32,289 bases of DNA, taken from the NCBI GenBank assembly GCA_037447655.1, contig JBBHKE010003023.1:1-32289 (forward strand), written 5' to 3'. This document shows positions 9,787 to 19,789 of this stretch, piece after piece. How positions within the stretch are numbered: position 1 is the stretch's first letter; each line of letters opens with the position of its first letter. The notes under the pieces were generated by a model. The model was given only the letters and a program-made list of their open reading frames with translations, made no database searches and was not told the DNA's origin. The position numbers and the translations under genes are program-made. The stretch is from Zygnema cylindricum. Lineage: Eukaryota; Streptophyta; Zygnematophyceae; Zygnematales; Zygnemataceae.

Positions 9787-12539
9787 CTACATGCCTAGAG
9801 GTCCCAAACTTGGTCCATTAAAAAGCTCTTGAGCTCCCAATTGTTTCTCTCCTCCATACAACACACTGGTCGAAGAACCGTAAAGAGACGATGCATCAAT
9901 TAGTTGCCCCAAACCCGTTGTACTTCCCCTCTGAGAGGGAAACTTTACCGACTGATCTTCCCCAGAACCTGGACCAATCACAGGACTGCTTGTGTCCACA
10001 CCCTCCTCCAATGTCCATTCCAATCCCTCCTCCAATCCCTCCCCCTCCTACCCCTCCTCCCCCTCCTCCCCCCCCTCCAATTCCAATTCCAATTCCAATC
10101 CCTCCCCCTCCCCCTATCGCTCCCACTGCCGCTTCTACCAGATGTCTCCCTCCCCCTCCCTCTCCCATTGCCATTCCTCCACCGCTGATCGCACTTCCTC
10201 CCCCTCCTCCTCCAGTCCCTCCTCCTCCCCCTCCTCCAGTCCCTCCTCCTCCCCCTCCTCCTATCCCTCCAACCCCTGCTGCGGCTGCCGCTTCTGCCAT
10301 CTGTCTCTCCCTCCTTTTGGCCGCCGGCACCCACGTGCTCTTCACATGCGTGGGACACGGGAACCCTCGACTCTTACAACACGTCCTACACCTGGGAAAC
10401 CGTACATTCCAAACCATCAAATCAAAATAAAAACAAACATGTTTTTACTATGAGCATTTCTTTACTAAGGGCATTTCTTTACTAAGGGCATTTCTTTACT
10501 TAGGGGCATTTCTTTACTAACGGCATTTCATTACTAAGGCATTTATTTACTAAGGGCATTTATTTACTAAGGGCATTTATTTACTAAGGGTATTTCTTTA
10601 CTGTGGACATTACTTTGCTATGGGCATTCTTTACTCTACGGGCATTTCTTTGTTTACGGGCATTAAAGGTTATCAATTGACGTGAGACAGGAATCCTGGA
10701 CTCTTACAACATGTCCTAAACCTGTTAAACCGTACATTTAACCATTTTCATGATTGGAAATCATCAAATTCGAAATTACAATTAACACGACACGTCCTAC
10801 ACCTGTCCAACCAAATATTCCAAATCAATAAATAAATAAATGAATCTGAAAAAGGACATTTCTTTACTCATTCAAAGGTTAACGGTTATCTACAACATGA
10901 AACGGGAACCCACGACTCCTGCAGCACGTTCTACACCTGTTAAACCATAAAAAATAACCATTAAAAATAACCATAAAAATTTACAGTAAGTTTGAAAGCG
11001 GACATTTCTGTATTTGCTTATTTAAGTGCCCAAAAATTATAAATTGACGTGAAAGTCAAAGACATCTACGATGAAAAAGGAACCAGCAACTCTTACAAAG
11101 CGTCCTATACGCGTAAAACCATACATTGGACATCATTAAAAGTTTACATTAGATTTACTTTTCTCTATAACACAATTTACAGCAATCGTATTATTATCAT
11201 CATTTCTTTCTTTGGACATGAAGCCGGAACCTTCAACTCATACAGCACACTCTACACCTGCGAAATATACGGTTTCACATTTTAATGATTAAAAACCATT
11301 AATTTAAATTTTAAATAAGAATTAAAGAACGGTCATTTCTTTGTTTACTTAGGAATACAAAGGCATCTATCGACATGAAATGGGAAACCTCGACTCCTAC
11401 AACTGTCAAACTAACAATAGAGACCATTAAAAGTATACATCAAATTCCCGTTGAATTTGGAAAGGCCATTTGTCTACTATCATCATTTCTTTATTTGCTT
11501 AGTATGGTCATTTCTTTACTTGTTTATCATTATCATTTCTTTACTTGTTTATTATAATAATTTTTTTATTTGTTTATTATCGTCGTTTTTTCTTTGTTTC
11601 TTTCGCGACCCAAAGGATATCGATGAACATGAGAGAAGAATCCGCGAATTGTAAACAACATCCTACTCTCTCAAACCATACATTATACATAAAAAAAGAT
11701 GTATAATACATATAATATATTATATATAATATGTTTTTTATGTATGTTATACACTGGAAACCATTACACTTGAATTAATTTAAATTGAACATAAATTAAA
11801 AAATGGGTGTTTCTTTGTCCATAAAGAATACCAGCTTTCACAACACGTAATACTGTTGAAACCATACATTAAGAACCATTTAATTGAAATATAATTAAAA
11901 TTTAATTTGAATTAAATCTACATTAATTTTAAATTTGCAACACGTCCCACACCTGTGAAACTGACAATCCTTTTTCGCCGCGTTTCCACACTCCTGACAC
12001 GCACTCCCCGCGTCCCTCTCCCTCTCTCTCTCTCTCTCCCTGTCTCTGTCTCGATCTCTATGAGAGTCTCTTTCCCTCTCTCTCTCCCCCCTCTCGGAAA
12101 AGCTGTCTCGGTCTCGGTCGAATTCTCGGTCTCGGTAACTTCTTTGACTGTGACTTTGACTTTGACTATGACTTTGACTGTGACTGTCCCTCTCTCTCTC
12201 TCGGTCCCAGTCCCGGGCTCGGGGTCTCTCTCTCTCTCTCTCCCCCCCATCCGCGCTGCCCCCGGTCCCCCCGGTGAAGCTGGTGGAGGATTCTAGGGGG
12301 GGGGCGGGAAGGTCCATAATGGCGGGCCAATCAGAGCGCAGCATGAGGGAGGCAGCCAGGCCTTGCATCGGACAGCTGGCAGAGCCACAGGACAGGCATG
12401 CCCTGAACTCCCTCTCTCTCTCTCTATCCCTCTCCTCTGCCTCTCTGTCTCTCTTTAACCCTCTCTCTGTCCCTCTCTTTCTGTCTACTCTCTCTTCCCT
12501 CTTTCTTTCTCTTTCCCTTGATACTGGCACGCACCACAA
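9787..12539 (-). CDS. SHI/STY/LRP1 (SRS) family zinc-finger transcription factor, two exons
   Basis: On the minus strand, exon 1 (12539 to 11953) ends CAG TTT CAC AG and exon 2 starts at 10391 with G TGT AGG. The splice rebuilds the SRS RING-like finger: [17 protein letters not shown] followed by [19 protein letters not shown] and [10 protein letters not shown]. That signature is specific to SRS factors, nuclear regulators known for control of auxin synthesis and organ development. Exon 1 encodes Arg-Glu/Asp and Ser-His-Gln repeats before the finger; exon 2 continues into Ala and then long Gly tracts. In-frame ATGs are at 12539, 12368 and 12317. I favour 12368 or 12317, because codons above them lie in CT repeat. 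The finger frame ends at a stop near 9896; a neighbouring frame reaching 9787 looks more protein-like and suggests a frameshift or an unseen splice. The usual C-terminal IGGH domain was not found. The family call is sure; start and C-terminus are not. Confidence 0.85.
10445..10670. repeat. minisatellite of about 17 bp (GGGCATTTCTTTACTAA)
   Basis: About twelve head-to-tail copies of a GGGCATTTCTTTACTAA-like unit sit in the SRS intron directly upstream (in gene sense) of the real exon 2. Solitary copies of the same block occur in the larger repeat units further into the intron, so this looks like a secondary amplification of one piece of those units. Confidence 0.85.
11684..11752. repeat. AT-rich palindrome in the SRS intron
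   Basis: An imperfect palindrome centred on AATATATT has arms containing CATAAAAAA and TTTTTTATG, flanked by TATAC/GTTATA-type pairing. It could be a cruciform-prone microsatellite or a small foldback insertion. Confidence 0.65.
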
Positions 12540-12990
12540 ATTTCGCTTCCCTCTCCCTCTTTATCCCTCCATTTCTTTCCCTCTCTCACACTCTTTATCT
12601 CTCTCTTTCTCTCTTTCTCTATGTCTTCTCTTTATCCTTATCCCTCTCTCTCTCCCTCTCCTTTTACCTCTCTGTTTCTCTCCCTTTATCTCTCTGTTTT
12701 CCTATCTCCCTCTCTCTCTCTTTACCTCTCTCTGCTTCTCTCTCTCCTTCACCGGTCCTTGGTATCTATCTCACTCCCCCTTGTGTCTTCCCTTCTCTCT
12801 ATTGTGTTTCCCTCCTAAATGCATTTTGCTTTCTCACAAAAAATGCTGTACCCCTCTCTCTCTCCCTCTCTCTCTCTCCTCCCCTGCCCTGCCTACCCCT
12901 CTCCCTCCCTCTCTCCCTCTCCCTCCCTCTCTCCCTCTCCTTCTCTATCTCCCTCTCACTCTCTCCCCCTCTTTCCCTTTCTCAACGCTC
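12410..12990. repeat. CT-rich tract over and upstream of the SRS 5' end
   Basis: Long imperfect TCTCTC/CCCTCT stretches here produce open frames of several hundred bases on the plus strand, all Ser/Leu/Pro strings. In the SRS gene sense this is a GA-rich tract that probably forms promoter or 5' UTR and partly overlaps the upstream-most possible start codon. Confidence 0.75.
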
Positions 12991-13089
12991 GACGGAAATT
13001 CAAACAAAAACCACACTAATTTTCGTGCGTTCGTCCTTTTCCGTACTTCTATAAAATATAAAAAATAAACAAACAAAACCTAAAAGACA

Positions 13090-13195
13090 TTCCCCGTGTC
13101 TCTCTCTCGTTGGCTCTCTCCCACTCCCACTCCCTCTCTCTCTCCTCCTCCCCTCTCTCTCCCTCTCCCTTCCCCTCTCTCTCCCTCTCCCGACG
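13090..13195. repeat. short CT/CCCT-rich tract
   Basis: A second pyrimidine-rich block, TCTCTC mixed with CCCACTCC and CCCTCTCC, lies further upstream of the SRS gene. Open frames across it are compositional. Confidence 0.7.
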
Positions 13196-13222
13196 TGCTT
13201 CCAACCTGGCTACTGCTTCAGC

Positions 13223-13257
13223 TGCCACGTGTCAGCTTCCAGCACGTCCACGTGGCA
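13223..13257. promoter_or_regulatory. inverted pair of G-box-type CACGTG sites
   Basis: TGCCACGTG at 13223-13231 and CACGTGGCA at 13249-13257 form an inverted pair separated by 17 bases. CACGTG is the core bound by plant bHLH and bZIP factors. The pair lies roughly 700-900 bases upstream of the SRS start codons (minus strand), so a promoter role is possible, but there is no direct evidence. Confidence 0.4.
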
Positions 13258-13395
13258 CAGTCCAAATTGCTTTCTTCTGAGCAGGACAAACCAGAATCAG
13301 ACGTGACATTTGTCACACGTTCGAATAACAGACCATCCTGTCCTTTCCCTTCCCTCCGCTTCCCTGCCCTGGTTGTGACAAAGAGTGACGCTGCG

Positions 13396-13416
13396 GTACA
13401 GTACTGTACAGTACTG
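13396..13416. repeat. nested GTACAGTACTGTAC palindrome
   Basis: Alternating GTAC/AGTACT units make overlapping perfect palindromes (GTACAGTACTGTAC at 13396-13409). Similar GTACTGTAC-type motifs sit near the ends of inverted-repeat elements at 18.7-19.8 kb and 23.4-23.7 kb, so this may be a footprint of that family. Confidence 0.5.
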
Positions 13417-13429
13417 AGAGGCCTACTCC

Positions 13430-13860
13430 TCCTAGCTTTGATTTGTATATTTGTATCCTATTAATAGTATCTATTTTCTACTTTTGTAAAGGGGTAGAAA
13501 TGGCTCCGAGATTTAAGGATGCCATAGCTGAGGCGGCTGTCATGATGCATGGGTAGGCCTAGCTGGCAGAGGCGGCGGACTCCAGGATCAGGGTTCAGGA
13601 GTTCCCCTGGGAGTCAGTTACATGGACTTGGTGGTGCGCTGCATTGATCGTACGGCGGGGGTGCAGCTAAAAATAGGCGGAAGAGATCTGAGGCCTGACG
13701 TCTGGCGAATCGGAACGGGCGGTCGAGATCGCTGGAAGGCTGGCGAGCCGGGGATTAGGGTTGGAAAGGTACGTGCACATGCGGCTAAGTAAAGGTGTTG
13801 TTCTGTCGTTTTTCTCAGAAAATTGAGTGCTGCAACGAGAAGATCTTTTCCTGTACGAAG
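13430..13860. other. unannotated stretch with higher GC
   Basis: This interval is visibly richer in G and C than its surroundings, but contains only very short open frames, such as a 19-codon one starting at ATGGCTCCGAG near 13500. No family was recognised. It may be the eroded edge of the transposon-rich block that follows. Confidence 0.45.
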
Positions 13861-13863
13861 AGC

Positions 13864-13929
13864 AATTTTTGTCGTCGTATACTAGGTGTGTACTTTAATT
13901 TTTGTCGTCGTATACTAGGTGTGTACTTT
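13864..13929 (+). repeat. perfect tandem duplication of 33 bp
   Basis: Two adjacent identical units begin AATTTTTGTCGTCGTATACT, at 13864-13896 and 13897-13929, and a partial third start follows. Their identity implies a recent duplication. Confidence 0.9.
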
Positions 13930-14329
13930 AATTTTGTCGTTTTTTTGCTTTTTTGTTGCATGGCCACGTCATGACTTCGAAATCAACACTTCAACAGGGT
14001 TGTTAAAGAGCGTTGTTCAAATAGGCGGTCTCAGTAAACGTCAAAAATTCGTTTACTGAAGCTATCGTTCCATTGTGCCGGGTCAGTAACCGACATTGTT
14101 TTTGCGTGGCACACTCTGATTTGTCCACGTAATATAAGGATACGATTTTGGTAATCTTTAAAGAATCTCCAACAGCAAATTGTGACCACATATTTGTTCC
14201 AGCGAAGGTAAAAGTGACTCGTACGACGTATTGAATAAAATATGTACGGACGGACGAAACTTAAGATTTGTAAAAGCGTACGAAAATGTCAGAATGGTTA
14301 GTGGATGGCAGAGGAAGCGTGGAACAATA

Positions 14330-14610
14330 TCCTCCGTCAAGATTTTCTTGCGGCTTCCGGTGGCCTCGCATCCTCCCTGGCGGAAGGCACATGTCTTATG
14401 CGACGTGTACCCACCTGGTCGCGCGGTCGACGTGGATATTTGTTTATTCGTTCAGGCGCTAAAAATTGACCTACTCCGGGTCACTTGTTCCGAACTGAAA
14501 GTGTCAGACGATGGCGTATCCGATTATGCATCCGACGGTCCACGTTTACGCCCATAAACGTGGAGAATCAAATCGCTCATTCAGTAGGCTTGTTTTTGTG
14601 ACATTTTAAT
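14330..14610 (+). repeat. dispersed repeat of about 280 bp, copy 1
   Basis: This interval is a direct repeat of about 20088-20370, estimated by eye at close to 90 percent identity. Both begin near TTGCGGCTT and end near TTCAGTAGGCTTGTTTTT. Each contains an open frame ending in GVSDY-x-SDGPRLRP and stop, and a small perfect hairpin (CCACGTTTA/TAAACGTGG). Sequences outside the block differ, so it is a mobile unit or captured fragment. No protein family was recognised. Confidence 0.75.
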
Positions 14611-14734
14611 TTTTTTGGTACGGCACTGTACGAAAAAGTACGGCTTTCAGTAAACAACGGCATTTTTTCCCTAGTGGAACCTTACCCAAAATCAAAGTTT
14701 CACATAGGAAACGAATAGGAAAACTACTTCGCAC

Positions 14735-16985
14735 GCCTTCAAAATTTTCGGACGAAGGAGAGTACACGCTGAATTTTTTTTTTGCCCGTAACGTCCTTGC
14801 ACGCAAATAGAAATTGCTGTCTCGGATCCACTTTCGCCTCCCCTCCTCCCACTCCTGAGTCACGACAATTCTGGTATGATATGAAAGAGCTCTTAAATCA
14901 AATATGATTTTTGTGCGCGTAATTTGGTGACAGTGTGAGAGAGAAAAAACAAAAAAATAACCCGAAAGTCATGGCAGAAAGTTCCAAAATTATTGACGTC
15001 GACAATGTCACAAATTAGCATTACGTCTAGAGCGTCACGTCAAACATGACGTCTACAATGTCGAAATGTTTCGTATCGTCTACAAATGTCATGACTTTTG
15101 TTTTCGGAAGCCGTAAAAGTACAGTAGTACGGAGAATATCTTCACTACAAAACAAAGTTTGTTCGCTAAGCTACGATTGCATAGGAGCGTACCCAGCTGG
15201 GATTGTAGGTTGGAGATTGTGAAGCTGAGATCGTAGGGCTTGGGGTTGGGTGATGTGAAACGTAGGACTGTACCAGGAATCCTAGGGGGGCGCTAGGGTA
15301 GAGTTGTAGGGCTGAGATTTGAGGTATGATGTTGGAAATGACGGTCACGATCAGGTCCTTAAAGGAAAGCAGATGGCTCCAACGTTGATCACAAGATCAA
15401 CAAATTCAAAAGGTACACCGGTACGTCCAAATTGGCGGCTGCGTATGTATGGAAACGACCTCAAGAAACGTCGTTATTCCAGCTACGAGGAATCGTGATA
15501 GCTAAAAGGGACATTCTGAATCGGACGGCCACAGATGAAAATTGATTTGGCAACCCCAGGTGCGATGATGCATTGTGACCGTCGATAGAATCTTTTGTGA
15601 GCGGGATTTTCCAGCGTGAGACTCAATGAGTCCAGAAATTAAATTCAAACGTCAGCGGTCTGCCGGCCAGATATTCCGTACAGAATTCGATTCACCGGAA
15701 AGAAGAGAACACGTTCTCTCAACACTCAAAGATAAGCACGATTAATGACACAGACCACTCCCCACACGTGTGGCGAGCTATTACAAACAATTAAAGGCTG
15801 CTGGACGGTGAAGCTGCACAGTACAGCATGGGTATCGAACAACACGTGTGTACTCGTAAGTCTCCACAGTCTTGAATTCATAGGCTCAAAAAAATCAATT
15901 CTTCAAAAGTTCTCGAATCTGCGAATCTGACATCCGAACAAGAAGAACAATCCACTAGCAATGCTCCTACGTTCAGTCTCTGTTACGTCACATCGGGGGG
16001 TACAGTCCAGTATCTTCCGGCAAAAGGTACATTTAACCATCAAATAGGATCTGACTGACGGATTCATTTATTAAACTTGGCAAAAAGACAGTGAATGACA
16101 AAAGTAGTACAGGTGACAGGCACTAAAATACAAAATATGTCTGCGCCGGCCAAGGCGGAAAAAATTAAAACCAATTGCAAGAGAGATATTACCGATCTGA
16201 TTTCACCGGATGAATCGCGTAGGACTCCTATAGCGGGCCTATCTGGTCCTACGAGACAATAACCGTACTGATGACGTCATACTTTTTACTGTTCATGGAA
16301 AAATCACGCCTGAAACGGTTCCAGGCGTCATCTACGGTACGTCCCCAAATAAGCGATACTTTGAAAAAGTACTTTGGACTGTAGTGAAGTGTTCCGTACT
16401 ACTTTGAAAAGCGTCCCTATGTGAAAAAATGAAATCGGAACTTTGACATGTGACGGTTGTAGACGTAGGTACAACGTTGTGAGGGCTGACGACGACTACG
16501 AAATTGGTGACGCCAACAAAAATAGCGACAGTTGTAGACGTCTACATTTTTGTAATTTTGTGACATGGCAGATGTTTAGGGTTTTGTAACATTGTGACGT
16601 CACGCTCACTTGTGACGTCACATATTCAAGAACTTTCGGCCATGGATACCCAATTTCGTTTTCTCTACTTTTTTCGCTCTACTTGCCATAAAAATATACA
16701 TAAAGGTAGTCAAAATAATTATTTTTCAAATATTTTTCATTTCATACCATTTTTATCGTGCCTCATTCTAAAAGGTGTGAGATAAAAGTGATAGTGTGAG
16801 AGGGAGAGGGGAGAGGCGACGACGGCACAAAATTCTGGGACCCATGAATGAAAGTGGGGGTCCGAGACCCCTGCAGATTTTTTTCCGTACATGCTCGTCT
16901 TTTCCGTACATGCACGTGACGGGCAGGGAGAAAAATAGCGAGTACTCTCCCTCGTCCAAAAAATTTTCCACTCGTGTGGCGCGTG
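14735..16985. mobile_element. long-terminal-inverted-repeat DNA element (MULE- or foldback-like)
   Basis: Sequence at about 14735-15060 matches, in inverted orientation, sequence at about 16590-16985. One arm has GGACGAAGGAGAGTACACGC and GCCCGTAACGT; the other has the complements of GGACGAGGGAGAGTACTCGC and GCCCGTCACGT. Both arms then carry CTCGGA-CCACTTTC and CATGGC-GAAAGTTC blocks and end inside clusters of TGACGTC/GTAGACGTC motifs. TIRs of 300 bp or more with interior subterminal motif clusters suggest a Mutator-like or foldback element. No transposase was recognised in the 1.5 kb interior. The outer limits are approximate and no target duplication was identified. Confidence 0.6.
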
Positions 16986-17777
16986 CGTGGGTCATTTTTA
17001 ATTCGTTGTGGAGGTGGTACTTTCCTTGAAATCAGGTCGCGAGGTGATTTTTTATTTAGTTTTTTGACGGGCTGGATTCTCTTGCTTGAGGGTCGAAAAA
17101 AGGAAAACGCCAAAATGCGTTCACATGACGACAATCGTGAAGTACATTCAAAGTATCGACTTGAAGTTTGTTGTACTTTTAAAGAAATGATTTTTTTGTA
17201 CGGCTAAAGTTTTTCTCGTACGAAACTGCGTTTTGGGTGAAAACGACAGATTAAAGTCGATACTTTAATACATGGGGACATACCCCTAGTCGCACTACCA
17301 TGAGCCGGGGGACATGGAAAGACAAGCGGAGGCCGCCCGTTGACTCCATTCTCATAGCTATGCCATAGTACACGTGACGTCACCGTCGCTGTCAAATCTG
17401 CTTAGCTGTCACACACTAAATCCAAATTTATTTTCTCGAGTTTGAGGTTCAACGACGGAACCAGCACAGTTTGGGGCCCCCAAAAACGAATCGGGAGGCC
17501 CTCTCGATCCAAAATATTATTCTTCCCAAACCGCGACCCATCCGCGTATGTACGGATGTATTCTTCACATTGCTCGAAACATTGGGGAACTAGAAAATAG
17601 CGTGACAAAAAGTCATGCACCGCCTCTAGTACGGAAGGGGTGGAATGGTCCTTGCTAAGTATTTGGCAAGATTTTGCACGCAAACGCAATTTGTGAAGCT
17701 TGTTTCGTTTTGCATTTTTCGTATTTGTCGTTTTGCGCTCGGTTACATTGAAATCATGCCCATTGTTATCACAGTTA

Positions 17778-18534
17778 GGGTAGGGCCCCATGGAGTTGTA
17801 ACTTAGCGTACTGACTTTGGATTTTAGCGCAGATCCGGCAGACCCGGATTTCAAGTGTCTCTATGTATTTCTCTCGAGATTGTTATTTAAGTTTGTGACG
17901 ACTGTATACGTCAACAATACCCGTGACGGTTGTCACCGTATACAATTTGTCTTTGCCGCAACGTATTTTTTCGAAACTTTTTGAAGCGTCGCAAGACATC
18001 GTAATTTTTTAAACGGTTTGGCATGTTGTGTGTCATTGCGTGACATCGTAGAGGTAGAGCCTTGCAGCCGTGGTTGTACGACATGCCTTTGCGTAAACCT
18101 CGCTTGTCTGGCCGCCATGACTTCGCAAATTTTTCAACTTTGCATGAAATGACAATGCAACATCGAGACCCCTGCAAAAAAAAAACGTACAAGGTACTAC
18201 CGGACAAAACCCAACAGCACTGTACTTTTTTTTCATCAAACAAATTTGAAAAAAAATCACACGTGAAACTTTGTTTTCCTATTGGTGTAAACAAATTTTA
18301 CTTAGCTTAAAACACATTGCCGATGTGTTTATGACAAGTTTGACGATGACGTGACAGTGGGTCGAAAAAACGCAAGACGACAAATTTTCGTACATCCTAA
18401 GTTAGATAATGACGCAAATTGTTCTATACAAATTTGCGATTTCTTCGTACAGTCGCAGCTTAGGCAGTACGGTGTTATGTTTGAAAGGAAAACGACAAAA
18501 AAAAACCCGAACCTAGCCACATGGAGCCATACCC
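17778..18534. mobile_element. 757-bp inverted-repeat element with TTA target duplication
   Basis: The left end is GGGTAGGGCCCCATGG directly after TTA (17775-17777). The right end is CCATGG-like sequence (ACATGGAGCCATACCC) directly before TTA (18535-18537). The 16-bp ends match at about 13 positions. A 3-bp TTA duplication and GGG/CCC termini fit PIF/Harbinger-type elements. The left subterminal 160 bases are also found inverted at about 20725-20884. Open frames inside lack recognisable domains. Confidence 0.55.
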
Positions 18535-18771
18535 TTAGTACCACTACAGTTTTGTACTGTAAATTACTTTACCATACTGTACAGCTATGTAGTTCAATCA
18601 CTTCTTTTTTGGCCAAAAACCATAAAATAGTGCTAGCAACATTTTATAGGCGAGTGGGCTATAACATGACACGTGTCATATCAATAAAACACAGTACAGT
18701 ACTACATTACTGTAGCATTTCATATTCTAATTTCACATTAACAGTAATACATTCTTCGCAATAAGATGGGC

Positions 18772-19779
18772 AGTGTACTACACATCGAATCGTAATTAGA
18801 GTAAATTACTGTAATTCGGTCGCTCGAAATTTTGACTTTATCACATGAAATAGAGTAAATGATTCTAATTTGTTCATTATTCTATTAATGTAAATTTTAA
18901 TTAGCGTTTTCAATTATAATATAGGTTCGTTTTAAAAAGTATGGAGTACGGACGACCCCCGACCGTGCAAAATTGTACTTTATAAGTAAAAAAGTACAAA
19001 TAATGGTTTAATACATGCCGTTATCATGTAACTGCGTTTTAACAAACCACGTAGTGCAAACGTCATAGTGACGATAAACTGTACGTTTTGCCAAATTCTG
19101 TACGAATACCTTATTTACAGTAGAGGACATTAGCGTGCCATATTAGAGTACTTAAATCAATTAGAGTAAACTTCATAGTTGAAACCATAGTTCAAAAGTA
19201 GGTGACCGTACGCCCATACAATATGCCTATTGTATGCAAAACATACAATATGGCCTTAAGACCCATATTGTATTGGCCCCAAAATGAAATAAAATAGTAA
19301 CAGGGTTGAGTTGCACATGGATCGATAGAGAATCAAACGTCATGTCTAAATTTGAAAAAAAAAACGGACAAAAAAATATTTTTCTATGAGTTTTGATCGA
19401 CTTTTTATTTAAACCGTTAGATTCGGATGATTGACGGTCGTTGATGAAAGTAACGATCTAAGAAGATCACATGAAAAGCCCATAACACAACTTACGATAG
19501 GACTATCGTCAGATTTGGACGATCGGACGGTCGCTGATGAATGTAGCGATCTAAGAAGATCACATGGAAAGCCCGGAACACAACTTACGCTAAAGGCGGC
19601 CTACAAAAGGCCTACCAAAAAACGCCTACTTTTGAACTATGGTTGAAACAGCTCTATCACATAAATTAGCGTTCGTTACTCTATTTTTTTTTTTAGTTTT
19701 TGTACTCTATTTTTTTTTTGTAGTTTTTGTACTCTAATTTTTTCATTACTCTAATTACGATTCGCGGTGTACTGTACTT
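18772..19779. mobile_element. inverted-repeat element with a nested MITE, truncated by the assembly gap
   Basis: The left terminus at 18772 and the right terminus ending at 19779 are inverted repeats of about 33 bp sharing GAATCGTAATTAGAGTAA. Between them lies AT-rich non-coding DNA plus a second element (19183-19644). The right end abuts the run of N, so its flank and target duplication cannot be read. Related termini bound the element at 23491-23703. Confidence 0.65.
19183..19644. mobile_element. CCATAGTTC-family MITE, copy A (nested)
   Basis: Termini CCATAGTTCAAAAGTAGG and CCTACTTTTGAACTATGG are perfect inverted repeats, flanked on both sides by TTGAAA, a probable target duplication. An internal unit of about 94 bp containing GATCTAAGAAGATCACATG is present twice in tandem here but once in the copies at 23.8 and 25.7 kb. 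The element sits inside the 18772-19779 element, so it inserted later. Confidence 0.8.
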
Positions 19780-19789
19780 NNNNNNNNNN
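19780..19789. other. assembly gap (10 N)
   Basis: Ten N characters directly follow the right inverted terminus of the 18772-19779 element. The true missing length is unknown, as a round number of N is often a placeholder. Continuity across this point should not be assumed. Confidence 0.99.

Larger units (their letters stand above)
10392..11952 (-). repeat. SRS intron composed of degenerate copies of the exon 2 start
   Basis: This is the GT-AG intron of the SRS gene. On the plus strand, exon 2 begins (read backwards) within GACTCTTACAACACGTCCTA followed by CACCTGGGAAACCGTACATT. Degenerate copies of this recur near 10690-10735, 10795-10820, 10905-10955, 11080-11135, 11225-11275, 11375-11415, 11635-11685 and 11835-11875. 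The intron's 5' end (11930-11952) is another copy. Units are spaced about 100-250 bp apart and usually also carry a CATTTCTTTACT block. In gene orientation each unit looks like the acceptor plus the first coding bases of exon 2. Confidence 0.8.

Noticed and set aside
9891-10430. Plus-strand proline-rich open frame (extensin-like)
   Set aside because: It is the antisense of SRS exon 2: the Pro runs mirror the Gly tract, while the minus strand carries the recognisable zinc finger.
10440-11900. CRISPR-like regular repeats in the SRS intron
   Set aside because: The repeats are degenerate, unevenly spaced, related to the adjacent exon, and in a eukaryotic intron; there are no unique spacers or cas genes.
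12315-12345. GGCGGGCCAATCA as a CCAAT/GC-box promoter on the plus strand
   Set aside because: It lies within the probable SRS coding exon, with no plus-strand gene following; likely coincidence.
12274-13068. Long plus-strand Ser/Leu-rich open frame
   Set aside because: It is composed of CT microsatellite and overlaps the SRS exon on the other strand; no domain is visible.
17402-17854. 150-codon minus-strand open frame
   Set aside because: No motif was recognised, it crosses the end of an inverted-repeat element, and no splice or family support was seen.
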